Under the pieces are notes generated by a model. It was not told where the DNA came from. It was given only the letters and a program-made list of their open reading frames with translations, and did not search any database. This document shows positions 1 through 7,900 of a stretch of DNA of 10,635 bases, one piece after another. How positions within the stretch are numbered: the first letter of the stretch is position 1; every line of letters begins with the position of its first letter. Made by a program: the position numbers and the translations under genes. Origin of the DNA: JBAZOJ01 sp041648755 (GTDB lineage: Bacteria > Planctomycetota > B143-G9). Where the stretch lies: NCBI GenBank assembly GCA_041648755.1, contig JBAZOJ010000127.1, forward strand, positions 1 to 10,635. Direction: 5' to 3'.

Positions 1-1
1 T

Positions 2-598
2 CCCGCAGGCCGGGCTGCCTTGTTCGGCATTGTGCAGGGCGGCGTGTATCCCGACCTCAGGGAGCAATGCGCCGTTGCCCTGAAGCAGATGGGCTTTGAA
101 GGATACGGAATTGGCGGCCTTGGAATTGGCGAGACAACCGAACAGATGATGGAGATGACCTCATCCGTGACGGAGTTGCTCGATGACGACAGGCCGCGTT
201 ACCTGATGGGGCTCGGCAAGCCGACAGATATCGTCGGCGCCATCGGGCGCGGGGTTGACATGTTCGACTGCGTGGTGCCGACACGCAACGCGCGGAACGC
301 AATGCTGTTTTCCGATTCAGGCCCCATGAGGATGCGCAACGCGGCATACGCCGACGATCCCCGGCCGCCCGTCGAGGGCTGCGGTTGCCCTGCCTGTCTT
401 AACCACTCGCGAGCCTATCTGCGCCACCTGTACAATTCCGGGGAGCATCTTGCCGGGGTCCTGGGGACCATCCACAACATACACTACTATCAATCGCTTG
501 TCCGGCGCTGTCGCGAAGCGATAATAGGCGGCCGATTCAGCCGATTTTCCGACGAGTATCTGTCGCGGTATTCACCCGAACACGAGGATAGCGAATGA
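2..598 (+). CDS. tgt: Queuine/preQ1 tRNA-guanine transglycosylase, C-terminal part (5' end outside window)
   Basis: Tgt exchanges guanine 34 of GUN-anticodon tRNAs for the queuosine precursor preQ1, in the cytoplasm. The visible 199 codons are about the C-terminal half of a protein that is usually near 375 residues. The frame is open from base 2, and no start is visible. Diagnostic motifs seen: FGIVQGG (20-43), YLMGLGKP, then RGVDMFDCVVPTRNARN, whose Asp codon at 266-268 matches the catalytic nucleophile of the family. The structural zinc site is complete: CxCxxC (first Cys codon at 380) followed by the His of TIHNIHYYQ. The C-terminus is of normal length. The stop overlaps the yajC start in an ATGA, so the two are probably translationally coupled. 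The tgt-yajC-secD(F) order is common in bacteria. Identification is firm; only the truncation limits it. Confidence 0.97.
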   Translation, partial: PAGRAALFGIVQGGVYPDLREQCAVALKQMGFEGYGIGGLGIGETTEQMMEMTSSVTELLDDDRPRYLMGLGKPTDIVGAIGRGVDMFDCVVPTRNARNAMLFSDSGPMRMRNAAYADDPRPPVEGCGCPACLNHSRAYLRHLYNSGEHLAGVLGTIHNIHYYQSLVRRCREAIIGGRFSRFSDEYLSRYSPEHEDSE

Positions 599-990
599 GA
601 TTGCTTACGAACTTAGTCGTCTTCTTGACCTTCTGTGTATATCCCGCGGTCGCGTGGGCCGAGGGCACTGCACCTGTCGGCAACGCTCCGACAGGCGAGT
701 CGCCCTGGGGTGGCCTTATCAACATGCTGCTGATCATCGGCCCGATGTTCCTGCTGTTCTGGCTGTTCTTCATCCGCCCGGAGAGCAAGAGGCAGAAGGA
801 ACACCAGCGGATGCTGTCCGAGTTGAAGAAGGGCGATGAAGTCCTGACCATCGGCGGCATCTTCGGCAGGATCGTCGAGGTTCGCGGAGACCGGATGGTG
901 GTGGAAATCGCCGACAATACACGGGTCAAGCTGACCAACGATGCCGTTGCCCGGGTGATCCAACCCGATGCTGATGAAAAGAAGTCCTGA
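595..990 (+). CDS. yajC: Sec translocon accessory protein YajC
   Basis: YajC is a small inner-membrane protein that associates with SecDF and the SecYEG translocon during protein export. This one has 131 residues against about 110 in E. coli. Residues 40-60 form the canonical transmembrane helix, followed at once by the family signature FFIRPESKRQKEH, then the cytoplasmic beta domain with KKGDEVLTIGGIFGRI (about 78-93). The first 22 residues (two basic/polar residues, a hydrophobic stretch, then AWA-E) look like an additional cleavable signal peptide or second helix. Typical YajC proteins lack a separate strong segment there, though many have a short hydrophobic lead. The ATG lies inside the tgt stop (ATGA overlap), which supports this start. 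The gene is followed by a 109-base gap and the small exported protein, then secDF. Family assignment is secure; whether the N-terminus is cleaved is unknown. Confidence 0.95.
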   Translation: MRLLTNLVVFLTFCVYPAVAWAEGTAPVGNAPTGESPWGGLINMLLIIGPMFLLFWLFFIRPESKRQKEHQRMLSELKKGDEVLTIGGIFGRIVEVRGDRMVVEIADNTRVKLTNDAVARVIQPDADEKKS

Positions 991-1017
991 CGGGGTCTGT
1001 CCCTCGCGCCTTCTTGC

Positions 1018-1044
1018 TTGATATTTCCGAACGGCCGCGATAAT
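1018..1044 (+). promoter_or_regulatory. Possible sigma70-type promoter between yajC and the small exported gene
   Basis: TTGATA at 1018-1023 and GATAAT at 1039-1044 each match the consensus hexamers at five of six positions. The spacer is 15 bases, shorter than the ideal 17. It would start transcription near 1051, ahead of the gene at 1100 and secDF. No convincing terminator follows yajC, so read-through from tgt-yajC is equally possible. This is sequence match only. Confidence 0.35.
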
Positions 1045-1099
1045 AGCGCCTTCGTGTTGGCTGCTGTAACGTTTGTCTTGTTAAGGACTTGAGAGGGAT

Positions 1100-1459
1100 T
1101 TGAGCAAACTGCGCATAGCTTTCATAGCCTTTGTGCTGTTTTCAGTCGCGGCGATGTCGCCCGCGGCGTTGCTGATTTCCGTCGAGTCCGGCCCCAAGAC
1201 GAAGTCCGGCGAGAAGCCATCCAGCGGCTCATTTTCCGGCACTCCCCGCGCTGACCTGAATGCTGATCCCGAGCCCACGCCCGTTCTGAAGCGCGCTTCC
1301 GTAGCCACAGTCTTACCCACCTTTGCTCCGCTTCTTTCCCGGCAGGTCGTGGCGTCCGCAGCCCCCGAGGCTGTGTGCCCGACCGATGCCGCCACATTGG
1401 TTCCGCGTTCCAACTACCAGCCCACTATCTCGCCAAGGGCGCCGCCGCTTCGTTCCTGA
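1100..1459 (+). CDS. Small exported protein of unknown function between yajC and secDF
   Basis: This frame encodes 119 residues from a TTG start. Residues 1-23 form a clear signal-peptide-like segment: Lys and Arg near the start, a hydrophobic core, then small residues around SPAA. The rest is rich in Pro, Ser, Ala and Thr, with one cysteine (C93) and no recognisable domain. It is probably disordered in the periplasm or anchored by an uncleaved helix. AAGGA (1083-1087) lies 12 bases and AGAGGG (1092-1097) 2 bases upstream of the TTG, neither at ideal spacing, so the start is uncertain. No in-frame upstream start was seen. Downstream in-frame GTG (1133) or ATG (1154) would destroy the signal segment. 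It sits in the same direction between yajC and secDF, which favours a real gene, perhaps tied to export. An antisense frame of similar length covers part of it, so it is not certain that it is translated. Confidence 0.55.
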   Translation: MSKLRIAFIAFVLFSVAAMSPAALLISVESGPKTKSGEKPSSGSFSGTPRADLNADPEPTPVLKRASVATVLPTFAPLLSRQVVASAAPEAVCPTDAATLVPRSNYQPTISPRAPPLRS

Positions 1460-1508
1460 ACGACCCGGTCCGAGCGTCCGTCCTTTCCTCGTCCGATTCT
1501 GCTTTCAT

Positions 1509-1514
1509 AAGGAG
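1509..1514 (+). promoter_or_regulatory. Ribosome binding site of secDF
   Basis: AAGGAG lies 5 bases before the ATG at 1520. It fixes that start and therefore supports the extra hydrophobic segments at the N-terminus of SecDF as truly translated. Confidence 0.8.
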
Positions 1515-1519
1515 CGTTT

Positions 1520-4500
1520 ATGCAGGGAGTACGTAAGCCCTCGATGTGGCTCGAAGGCCTGCTCGCGTTGCTCGCGGCGGCTGCCATGGGGCTGTTCTTC
1601 TTCTACTTCGGCTTCAAATGGGGAATGTTCACCCGGCCTTCGCTGAGTTGGCTCCCCATGCTCAATTTCCCCGTCGTCGGCGCATTGCTTGCGCTTTCGA
1701 CCTATTTCTTCTTCCCCAACCAGACCTGGCGCATTCCACTGGTTATGATTGTCGCCTACGGAATGTTCATAGCCGGCTATCCTCCGGACAAGAAGCTCAA
1801 TTTCGGCCTCGACCTCGCCGGCGGCACCGAAATCCTCGTTAAGGTCGGCCAGACTGCCGAGGAAGTCCGCAGCGATGAACTCAACAAGAGAATAGACGAC
1901 ATTTCCACCGCAGTGGATGCCCAGAACGGCAAGCCCGAGGCCAAGGATAAGCTCGACAAGCTCGTTCTTTCCCTCAAGCAGCGCGACACCGAGATCAACG
2001 CCCGCCTTGTTGAACTCGCTGGCGTCACTACTGCCGTGGAAGAGCGCCGCACCCTCGTTGACGAGCGCGGCAAGTTGAGGTACCGCCTTGACGACCTGAA
2101 TGGAAAGAACAACAGCCAGTTGGAGGCGATACGCAAGGACCGCGCTTCCATCTCCACATCCAATAAGGCCGCCGAAATTACATCGGCCCTCGATATTCTT
2201 CGCGAGCGCATTCTGTCCACGAGCCTCACGGAAATCCGCGTTGCTCAGTCGGAACAGAACCACATCGTAATCCAGATCCCCGGCCTCGACCAGGGCCGCG
2301 TTGACATCATCAAGAAGGTTATCGAGCGTCAGGGCATTCTTGCTTTCCGTCTCGTAAAGCAGATGAGCGACGAGGACCGCACGAAGGCGAAGAACGGCGA
2401 GCAACTGCGTGGCTTCGACCTCGTAAAGAACCGCGAGGGCGATCCCCTTTACCTCGAACGCATGTCCGCCGATATGAACGTAACCGGCGGCGACGTAAGT
2501 TCCGCCCGGCCGTACCTTGGCACAAAGGGCTGGGAAGTCAGCCTCGAACTTAACACCGGCGGGGCCGCAAAGTTCGGACGGTTGACAAGGGCGAACGTAA
2601 ATCGCCTGCTCGCGATCATCCTCGATGACGAGATCATGATTGCGCCCAATATCGAAGTCCCGATTACCGACGGCAGAGCCGCGATCACCGGCGGATTCAC
2701 AAAGGAAAGGGCGGAGGAAATCTCCACCGTCATCCGCGCCGGCTCGCTGCCTGTCAAGCTGGTTATCGACTCCGAGACCAAGGTTGGCGCCGCGCTGGGC
2801 GAGGACTCCATCCGCGCTGGCGAACAAGCCATCGTTGTCGGTCTTGCCGCAGTAGTAATCATCATGGTTGGTTACTACCTCGGCGCAGGCCTGTTCTCGA
2901 TCTTTGCGCTGCTCCTCAACGCCGCCATCATCCTGGGCTGCCTGGCGCTCTTCGGGGCGACGCTGACCTTCTCAGGTATCGCCGGTATCGTTCTGACCCT
3001 CGGTATGGCCGTTGACGCAAACGTGCTTATCAACGAGCGAATCCGAGAAGAAAAAGCAGCCGGGAAATCTCTCAAGGTGGCTATCCAGAACGGCTATGAT
3101 CGAGCGTTCGTGGTCATCTTCGACTCCAACATCACGACCATCTTCACTTGTATAATCCTGTACGCCGTCGGCACGGTGAACCTGAAGAGCTTCGCCGTCA
3201 CGCTGACCATAGGCCTGCTTGCGAGTATGTTCACGGCCGTGTTTATGACCCGCGCACTCATTGAGGCCTTCTATGACCTCGGCGCCGTCACCAAGCTGAC
3301 CATGCTCCGCCTTGTGCCCAACACCAGCATCGACTTCCTCCGCTGGAGAAACTGGGCTGCCTTCCTTTCAATCGTCACTATCTTCATCGGCCTGTACTTC
3401 TTCTTCACAGGCGCAAAGTATGGCATCGAGTTCACCGGCGGCACCACCATTCAGATGAGCACCGCTACTAACATTCCTATTACCCAGGTCCGGGACGTTA
3501 TCAAGAAGAGCATTGTCCCCAACGCGACCGTGCAGCTCTTCGCTTCCGATGTCGCGGGCGCCGCGTCGGGCTCCAGCAATCGCTTTGTCATCTCTTACTC
3601 GATGACCGATGTCAAGGGTGAAGAGGGCAAGCAGCAGGGCGAGATCAGCAAGGATGTTGTCGAGTTCATTCGCAAGAACATCCCTGAACTCGCGCCTGAC
3701 CCCTATACCAATGTGGCAGGCGTTGACAGAACTGTCGTAACTGACAAGAAGTTCCCTGACACCGTGATCAAGGCCGACGAGATCCAGGTCAGCGAATTCA
3801 CTAAGATGGGACTCAATTTGTCCGAGCCTTCCACAGCCGAAAAGGTCAAGGCTGCCATCAACTCGATTCCCTACAGCGAGGGCATCAACCCGCCGCAGAA
3901 GATAAGCGTACTGGAAATCGAGCCCGCAGGTGAAGGCAAGAAGTTCACGGTGCTTGTCCGCACCGAAATGAAGAGCAGGTTCAGCGATCCTGACAACATG
4001 ATGAGTTCGGTCCAGGGCGAGATGCAGAAGAGGCTGAAAGACGAGAAGATCAACCTCAGCGATCCATTCCCCTTGACCCGCGCAATCGGCGCGAGCCTCT
4101 CATCCGATTTGACCGAGCGCGCGATCTGGTCAGTCCTGCTGTCCTGCATCGTGCTGCTGATCTACATCGGGTTCCGCTTCACGCTGGCCTTTGGCCTCGG
4201 CGCATTGCTTTCATTGCTGCACGACTTGTTCATCACCCTTGGTTTCCTTGCCATCTTCAAGGTGGATATCACGCTTGACGTACTGGCGGCCATCTTGACC
4301 GTCTTGGGCTACTCCCTGAACGATACGATCATCGTGTTCGATCGTATTCGTGAGAACATGAAGGAATCCAAGACCCGAAACTTCATGGACGTGATGAACC
4401 ACTCGATCAACCAGATCATCGGGCGTACGTTGCTGACCGGCGGCACTACGCTGGTCGTCGTGCTGGCCCTGATGTTCCTGGCTGGCGACGTGCTGTACGG

Positions 4501-4639
4501 CTTCTCGCTTGCGTTGACGATCGGCGTCATCACGGGCACCTATTCGTCGTGGTTCATTGCCACGCCCGTTGTCGCCGCCTACGAACTCTATCGCCGCAAA
4601 CGCGATGAGAGTGCTATCAGACGCCAGAGAGCCGAGTAG
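1520..4639 (+). CDS. secDF: Fused protein-export membrane protein SecD-SecF
   Basis: SecDF uses the proton gradient to help pull preproteins through SecYEG at the periplasmic face. This is a 1039-residue single-chain SecD plus SecF. The SecD half has FGLDLAGG (95-102), the P1 periplasmic domain up to LEL/ITGGFT (about 340-395), five helices between about 433 and 580, and GMAVDANVLI with Asp499, matching the conserved TM4 Asp. The SecF half begins near 601: helix 612-629, YGIEFTGG (634-641), a periplasmic domain to about 860, then five helices with GYSLNDTIIVFDRIREN carrying Asp935 and Asp941. Two features are unusual. Hydrophobic segments at about 12-32, 43-64 and 70-87 precede FGLDLAGG where one is normal. 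Residues about 112-220 form a charged, heptad-like stretch probably coiled-coil, inserted in P1. An odd number of helices keeps P1 outside. It ends 21 bases before a terminator hairpin. Identification is firm. Confidence 0.97.
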   Translation: MQGVRKPSMWLEGLLALLAAAAMGLFFFYFGFKWGMFTRPSLSWLPMLNFPVVGALLALSTYFFFPNQTWRIPLVMIVAYGMFIAGYPPDKKLNFGLDLAGGTEILVKVGQTAEEVRSDELNKRIDDISTAVDAQNGKPEAKDKLDKLVLSLKQRDTEINARLVELAGVTTAVEERRTLVDERGKLRYRLDDLNGKNNSQLEAIRKDRASISTSNKAAEITSALDILRERILSTSLTEIRVAQSEQNHIVIQIPGLDQGRVDIIKKVIERQGILAFRLVKQMSDEDRTKAKNGEQLRGFDLVKNREGDPLYLERMSADMNVTGGDVSSARPYLGTKGWEVSLELNTGGAAKFGRLTRANVNRLLAIILDDEIMIAPNIEVPITDGRAAITGGFTKERAEEISTVIRAGSLPVKLVIDSETKVGAALGEDSIRAGEQAIVVGLAAVVIIMVGYYLGAGLFSIFALLLNAAIILGCLALFGATLTFSGIAGIVLTLGMAVDANVLINERIREEKAAGKSLKVAIQNGYDRAFVVIFDSNITTIFTCIILYAVGTVNLKSFAVTLTIGLLASMFTAVFMTRALIEAFYDLGAVTKLTMLRLVPNTSIDFLRWRNWAAFLSIVTIFIGLYFFFTGAKYGIEFTGGTTIQMSTATNIPITQVRDVIKKSIVPNATVQLFASDVAGAASGSSNRFVISYSMTDVKGEEGKQQGEISKDVVEFIRKNIPELAPDPYTNVAGVDRTVVTDKKFPDTVIKADEIQVSEFTKMGLNLSEPSTAEKVKAAINSIPYSEGINPPQKISVLEIEPAGEGKKFTVLVRTEMKSRFSDPDNMMSSVQGEMQKRLKDEKINLSDPFPLTRAIGASLSSDLTERAIWSVLLSCIVLLIYIGFRFTLAFGLGALLSLLHDLFITLGFLAIFKVDITLDVLAAILTVLGYSLNDTIIVFDRIRENMKESKTRNFMDVMNHSINQIIGRTLLTGGTTLVVVLALMFLAGDVLYGFSLALTIGVITGTYSSWFIATPVVAAYELYRRKRDESAIRRQRAE

Positions 4640-4659
4640 CTCACTCTACTATTCAAAAG

Positions 4660-4690
4660 AAAAGGCGCGGGCTCTGTCCCGCGCCTTTTT
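4660..4690 (+). terminator. Rho-independent terminator after secDF
   Basis: A perfect 12-bp stem (4660-4671 paired with 4678-4689, core GGCGCGGG/CCCGCGCC) closes a 6-base loop and runs into TTTTT followed by GTTTT. The A-tract on the upstream arm means it could also work on the reverse strand. It separates the tgt-yajC-secDF unit from the genes downstream. Confidence 0.92.
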
Positions 4691-4818
4691 GTTTTGCCTG
4701 AAACCAGCCCTTCGTTAGCTTAGACGCTGTCTTGAATCATTTTTGTTGCGCCTGTCAGTTGACCGGACATGCAGCATGAGCACAAGTTGCGCGTTTGCGA
4801 TTGACTGTGCCAAACGGC

Positions 4819-4846
4819 TTGACAGCCGGAGATGTACTCCTACAAT
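4819..4846 (+). promoter_or_regulatory. Near-consensus sigma70-type promoter of the PAD-like gene
   Basis: TTGACA (4819-4824, perfect -35) and TACAAT (4841-4846, five of six -10) are separated by 16 bases. Transcription would begin near 4853, giving a leader of about 73 bases before the TTG start at 4926. The strength of the match suggests housekeeping-sigma expression. The rest of the stretch 4691-4925 holds nothing else I can identify: no tRNA, riboswitch or extended repeat was seen. Confidence 0.6.
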
Positions 4847-4913
4847 GAAGGTACTACTTGGGAACGCGGGCACCGTCTGCTCGCAGAATCAACATCGAAG
4901 GATCGCAATAGAG

Positions 4914-4920
4914 AAGGGAG
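4914..4920 (+). promoter_or_regulatory. Ribosome binding site that decides the TTG start at 4926
   Basis: AAGGGAG lies 5 bases before TTG at 4926. The protein read from there opens directly with a signal peptide. The frame is open further upstream to a TTG at 4743, but that would place 61 non-hydrophobic residues before the signal and start upstream of the predicted promoter. Confidence 0.75.
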
Positions 4921-4925
4921 ATACC

Positions 4926-7900
4926 TTGAAGCATCATCTTTTCGCATTCGGACTCTCGGTTCACATGCTACTCCTGTTCGTTTTGCTCACCACACTTGCT
5001 CCTGCCGGGCAGCCTCCATACTACCAGATGGTACAAGATGACCCGACGATCAACGGGATGGCCAGTTTCCCCGTTCTCGTTGTGACCGGGGTGACTCCGC
5101 CTGCGGCGACAAATGGAAATTCCGCCCGGACGGCGACGATCCTTGAATTCTCTCCGAATCAGGACGTCGTTGTCATTCTGCAGGTTCAGAACCTCGATCA
5201 ATCCAGCATACCGGCTACATCCACGATAACAGCCACGTGGACAGCAACTGGCCCCGCCGTGACAGCAATGGGAAGCAGTGCTGCCCCTTTCTCTGTTCTT
5301 GTGAGAAATGCTCAGCCGCCACAGCATAATTACCAGCCTGTAGGCAGCAGTCAGTCGCCTGACGGATTTCTTACCCTTGCCGCAAACGGACTAACGGCCA
5401 CGCTGACTCTCAGATACGGAAATCTCCTTGGCGGCAATCCCCCGTTCCCTGCGGGAGCCAAGGTGACAGTGCAGGTGACGCTGACGTGCCTCGACACTTT
5501 TGCGCCGCTCCCTCAGCCTTGGGTATTTGACCCGCAAACGGAATCCAACACCTACTCAACCATGTACTCCTTGGAGCTTGCAGCAACCGGCACACTTCCG
5601 AATGTGGGGGATTTCTCTATCGTTCTGGAGCCTCCTGGAGGCCTGTTCCTTACGCGCTGGATGACAAGGGCGAAGATCAAATACAACTCCGGAGACGGGT
5701 ACAGCGAATCCCTGCCTTCAGGTGGCACGTTGACAATCACCGCTACCCCATCGGCGTCCGTAGTGATCAATGGCGACACTGCATCCTGCCTTTTCAACGG
5801 TATTAACACGAGCTATGTCGTGACTGCTACCGGCACTTTTCAAGGAACAACGAGAACCGCAACCGGAACATTTACGTTCACCAACTTTGTCGGCGGGGGA
5901 CCAAATACCCCTCCGTGGCAGGTAACCGCAGGAATCTCCATACTCAACAACTGGGCGCGACCTTGCGTGGTAGCCGGGGCGGAGTCCGTCTCCTACTACT
6001 ATGACTCTAACGTCCCGTACCCGCGATGCTGTTCTCCCGAGTACCCGCTTGGCGATGGAGCAAATACGCGCGTCAGGTTCGTCGCTACCGGTTATACGGT
6101 TGTCTTCTCAAGATCGGGAATTGCTTTCCCGGATGTGCCGGTTGCGGTCTACCCAGGCGACGCGGCAACCGTCGGCGCTACGATTGCCGCCCCGAGCATG
6201 ACCCTGTCCGATCTCAAGTCAACATCAATTGCCGCCAAGCTGACATACTCGAAGCAATGGCGCGACGACTATAACCCCACGTGGCAAACCTATCCCAACG
6301 GAAACGGCGAGATCTCGGCAACGGCTTCTGACACCGCGCTCAGATACTACACTTCCTCAACATACAAATGCGCTTGCGGCCTGAAGAGCGCCAAGACCGG
6401 CATCAAGTACATCTGCGACCACAACAACACAAAGAACAGAGGGAGCCAGAGCCCGGATGACTCGGTTAAGTGCGACTATGTCACATCTGGAGAGGATTCG
6501 AACGAAGGCTTCCAGGTAGAATGGTCTGTGCTTCCGAGCGGTATTCACACGGAACTCGTCAACGTTACGAGCGAGCCGGATCAGCCGGATTTCGCGCATC
6601 GCATCTTCCCCGACCATTGCACCCCGGAGTGGGACACGCACTTCCATTCAAAGGTGATGGGATGTCATCCGACGGCCACGGCATCGGGCGGCTTCAAGTT
6701 CCGGCTGTTCAGTTCCCAGATTGACGAGATATCCTCTACTTGCGCGGAAACAGCCCTTCGCGTTACACGCATCGATGCCTCCGTGGATGAAGAGACGAGT
6801 ATCTTCTCATATTCCCTCAACGAGGGCTCGGAGAAGGACGTGTGGACGCCCGAGTGCAATTGGTCCGACACGAAGGAAGGCAAGGTCATCTTCATCGAGA
6901 TGTCGCCGTCCACTTACGGCTATCTTGACGAGGAGGCGGGCACCATGCTCTCTGACCCGCGCGAGCAACTGATCCCGGATGAGTTGAAGGGCGGCCTCAG
7001 TTTCTGCGAGGTACTTCTGAGCGTCGATTTTCCGCAGGCGCTCGTCGAAGACTACTTCAGGGAGTCTGACAAACTCACCAGTACTCCGCAATTGGAATCC
7101 ACTTTCCTGTCAGCCGAGCAGACACTTGACGATGTGTATCCCCGGAAAACAGCCGATTGGTACTGCGAGTGGACATGCACATCCTACCCGGAGGGCGCGA
7201 CTCCCCGCTTTGTGTGCCGCAAAACCACAGGAGAAAACGCTTGGGCATACCTCGAACTCAGCGGCGAACAGCTTCAAGGACGCTCGAAGACGATCTTCTA
7301 TGCTGACCGCCCCGGCCATTACACATTCTCATGCAAGGTTCACCACGCAGGCGCATCCCAGCCCGAGTTCACGGATCGGATAGACGTGTGCTTCGTGAGA
7401 TGTGACCTGATCGGCGACTACAACCGGAATGGGATCATAGACAAAAAGGCTGATGATCCCGGCGGCGATCGCGAAGCTCAGCCTGTAGTGTACTTCCAGA
7501 CGGGCAACGCGAAGCAGAAGGGCATCGTGGTGCTGGTCAACAGGGACGACGACGATTTGAACACCGTCCTTGACTGTGACGACTCGGGCAGGACGGCCCC
7601 AACAGTAGAAAACAAAGAGGACGACCTTGCGCCCCTGAGAATCGGATCCAACACTGTCAAAGCTGCCGACATTGAGAAGGTGACCTTCATCCTGTCAAAG
7701 CCTACGACGGATCAATGGCCTGCCGAGCCGCACAAGAGACTGAGACTGCTCGTGCAAACGCAGACAGAGTTTTCGGAGGTGATAGGTCCTGGTTCGATCT
7801 CTGATACAGTAGAGATTACATCGCGAACCGGCATCGACAAGATCTTCAGCAAGGACAGTCGCTTCTGGCTGGAAGGTCTTGAGCACGGAACTCCCGTGAT

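Noticed and set aside
991..1016. Possible terminator after yajC (GGG/CCC around TCTGT)
   Set aside because: The stem is only three to four pairs with no T-tract; it is too weak to call.
1081..1413. Reverse-strand frame of 110 codons opposite the small exported gene
   Set aside because: It has no signal or domain features and runs against all neighbouring genes. The forward frame has a signal-peptide-like start.
1505..2827. Open reverse-strand frame of 440 codons opposite secDF
   Set aside because: It lies wholly inside the well-supported secDF gene, shows no recognisable domain and is explained by the codon composition of secDF on the other strand.
4768..4778. CATG-CAG-CATG inverted repeat in the leader
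   Set aside because: The arms are four-base self-palindromes, too short to suggest an operator.
4743..4925. Upstream in-frame extension of the PAD-like protein from TTG 4743
   Set aside because: It would put 61 polar residues before a good signal peptide, has no ribosome site, and begins upstream of the predicted promoter. TTG 4926 has a strong ribosome site at correct spacing.
7413..7445. DYNRNGIID read as a dockerin or thrombospondin-type calcium repeat
   Set aside because: There is only one copy, and the following VNRDDDD and LDCDD segments fit the PAD middle domain better.
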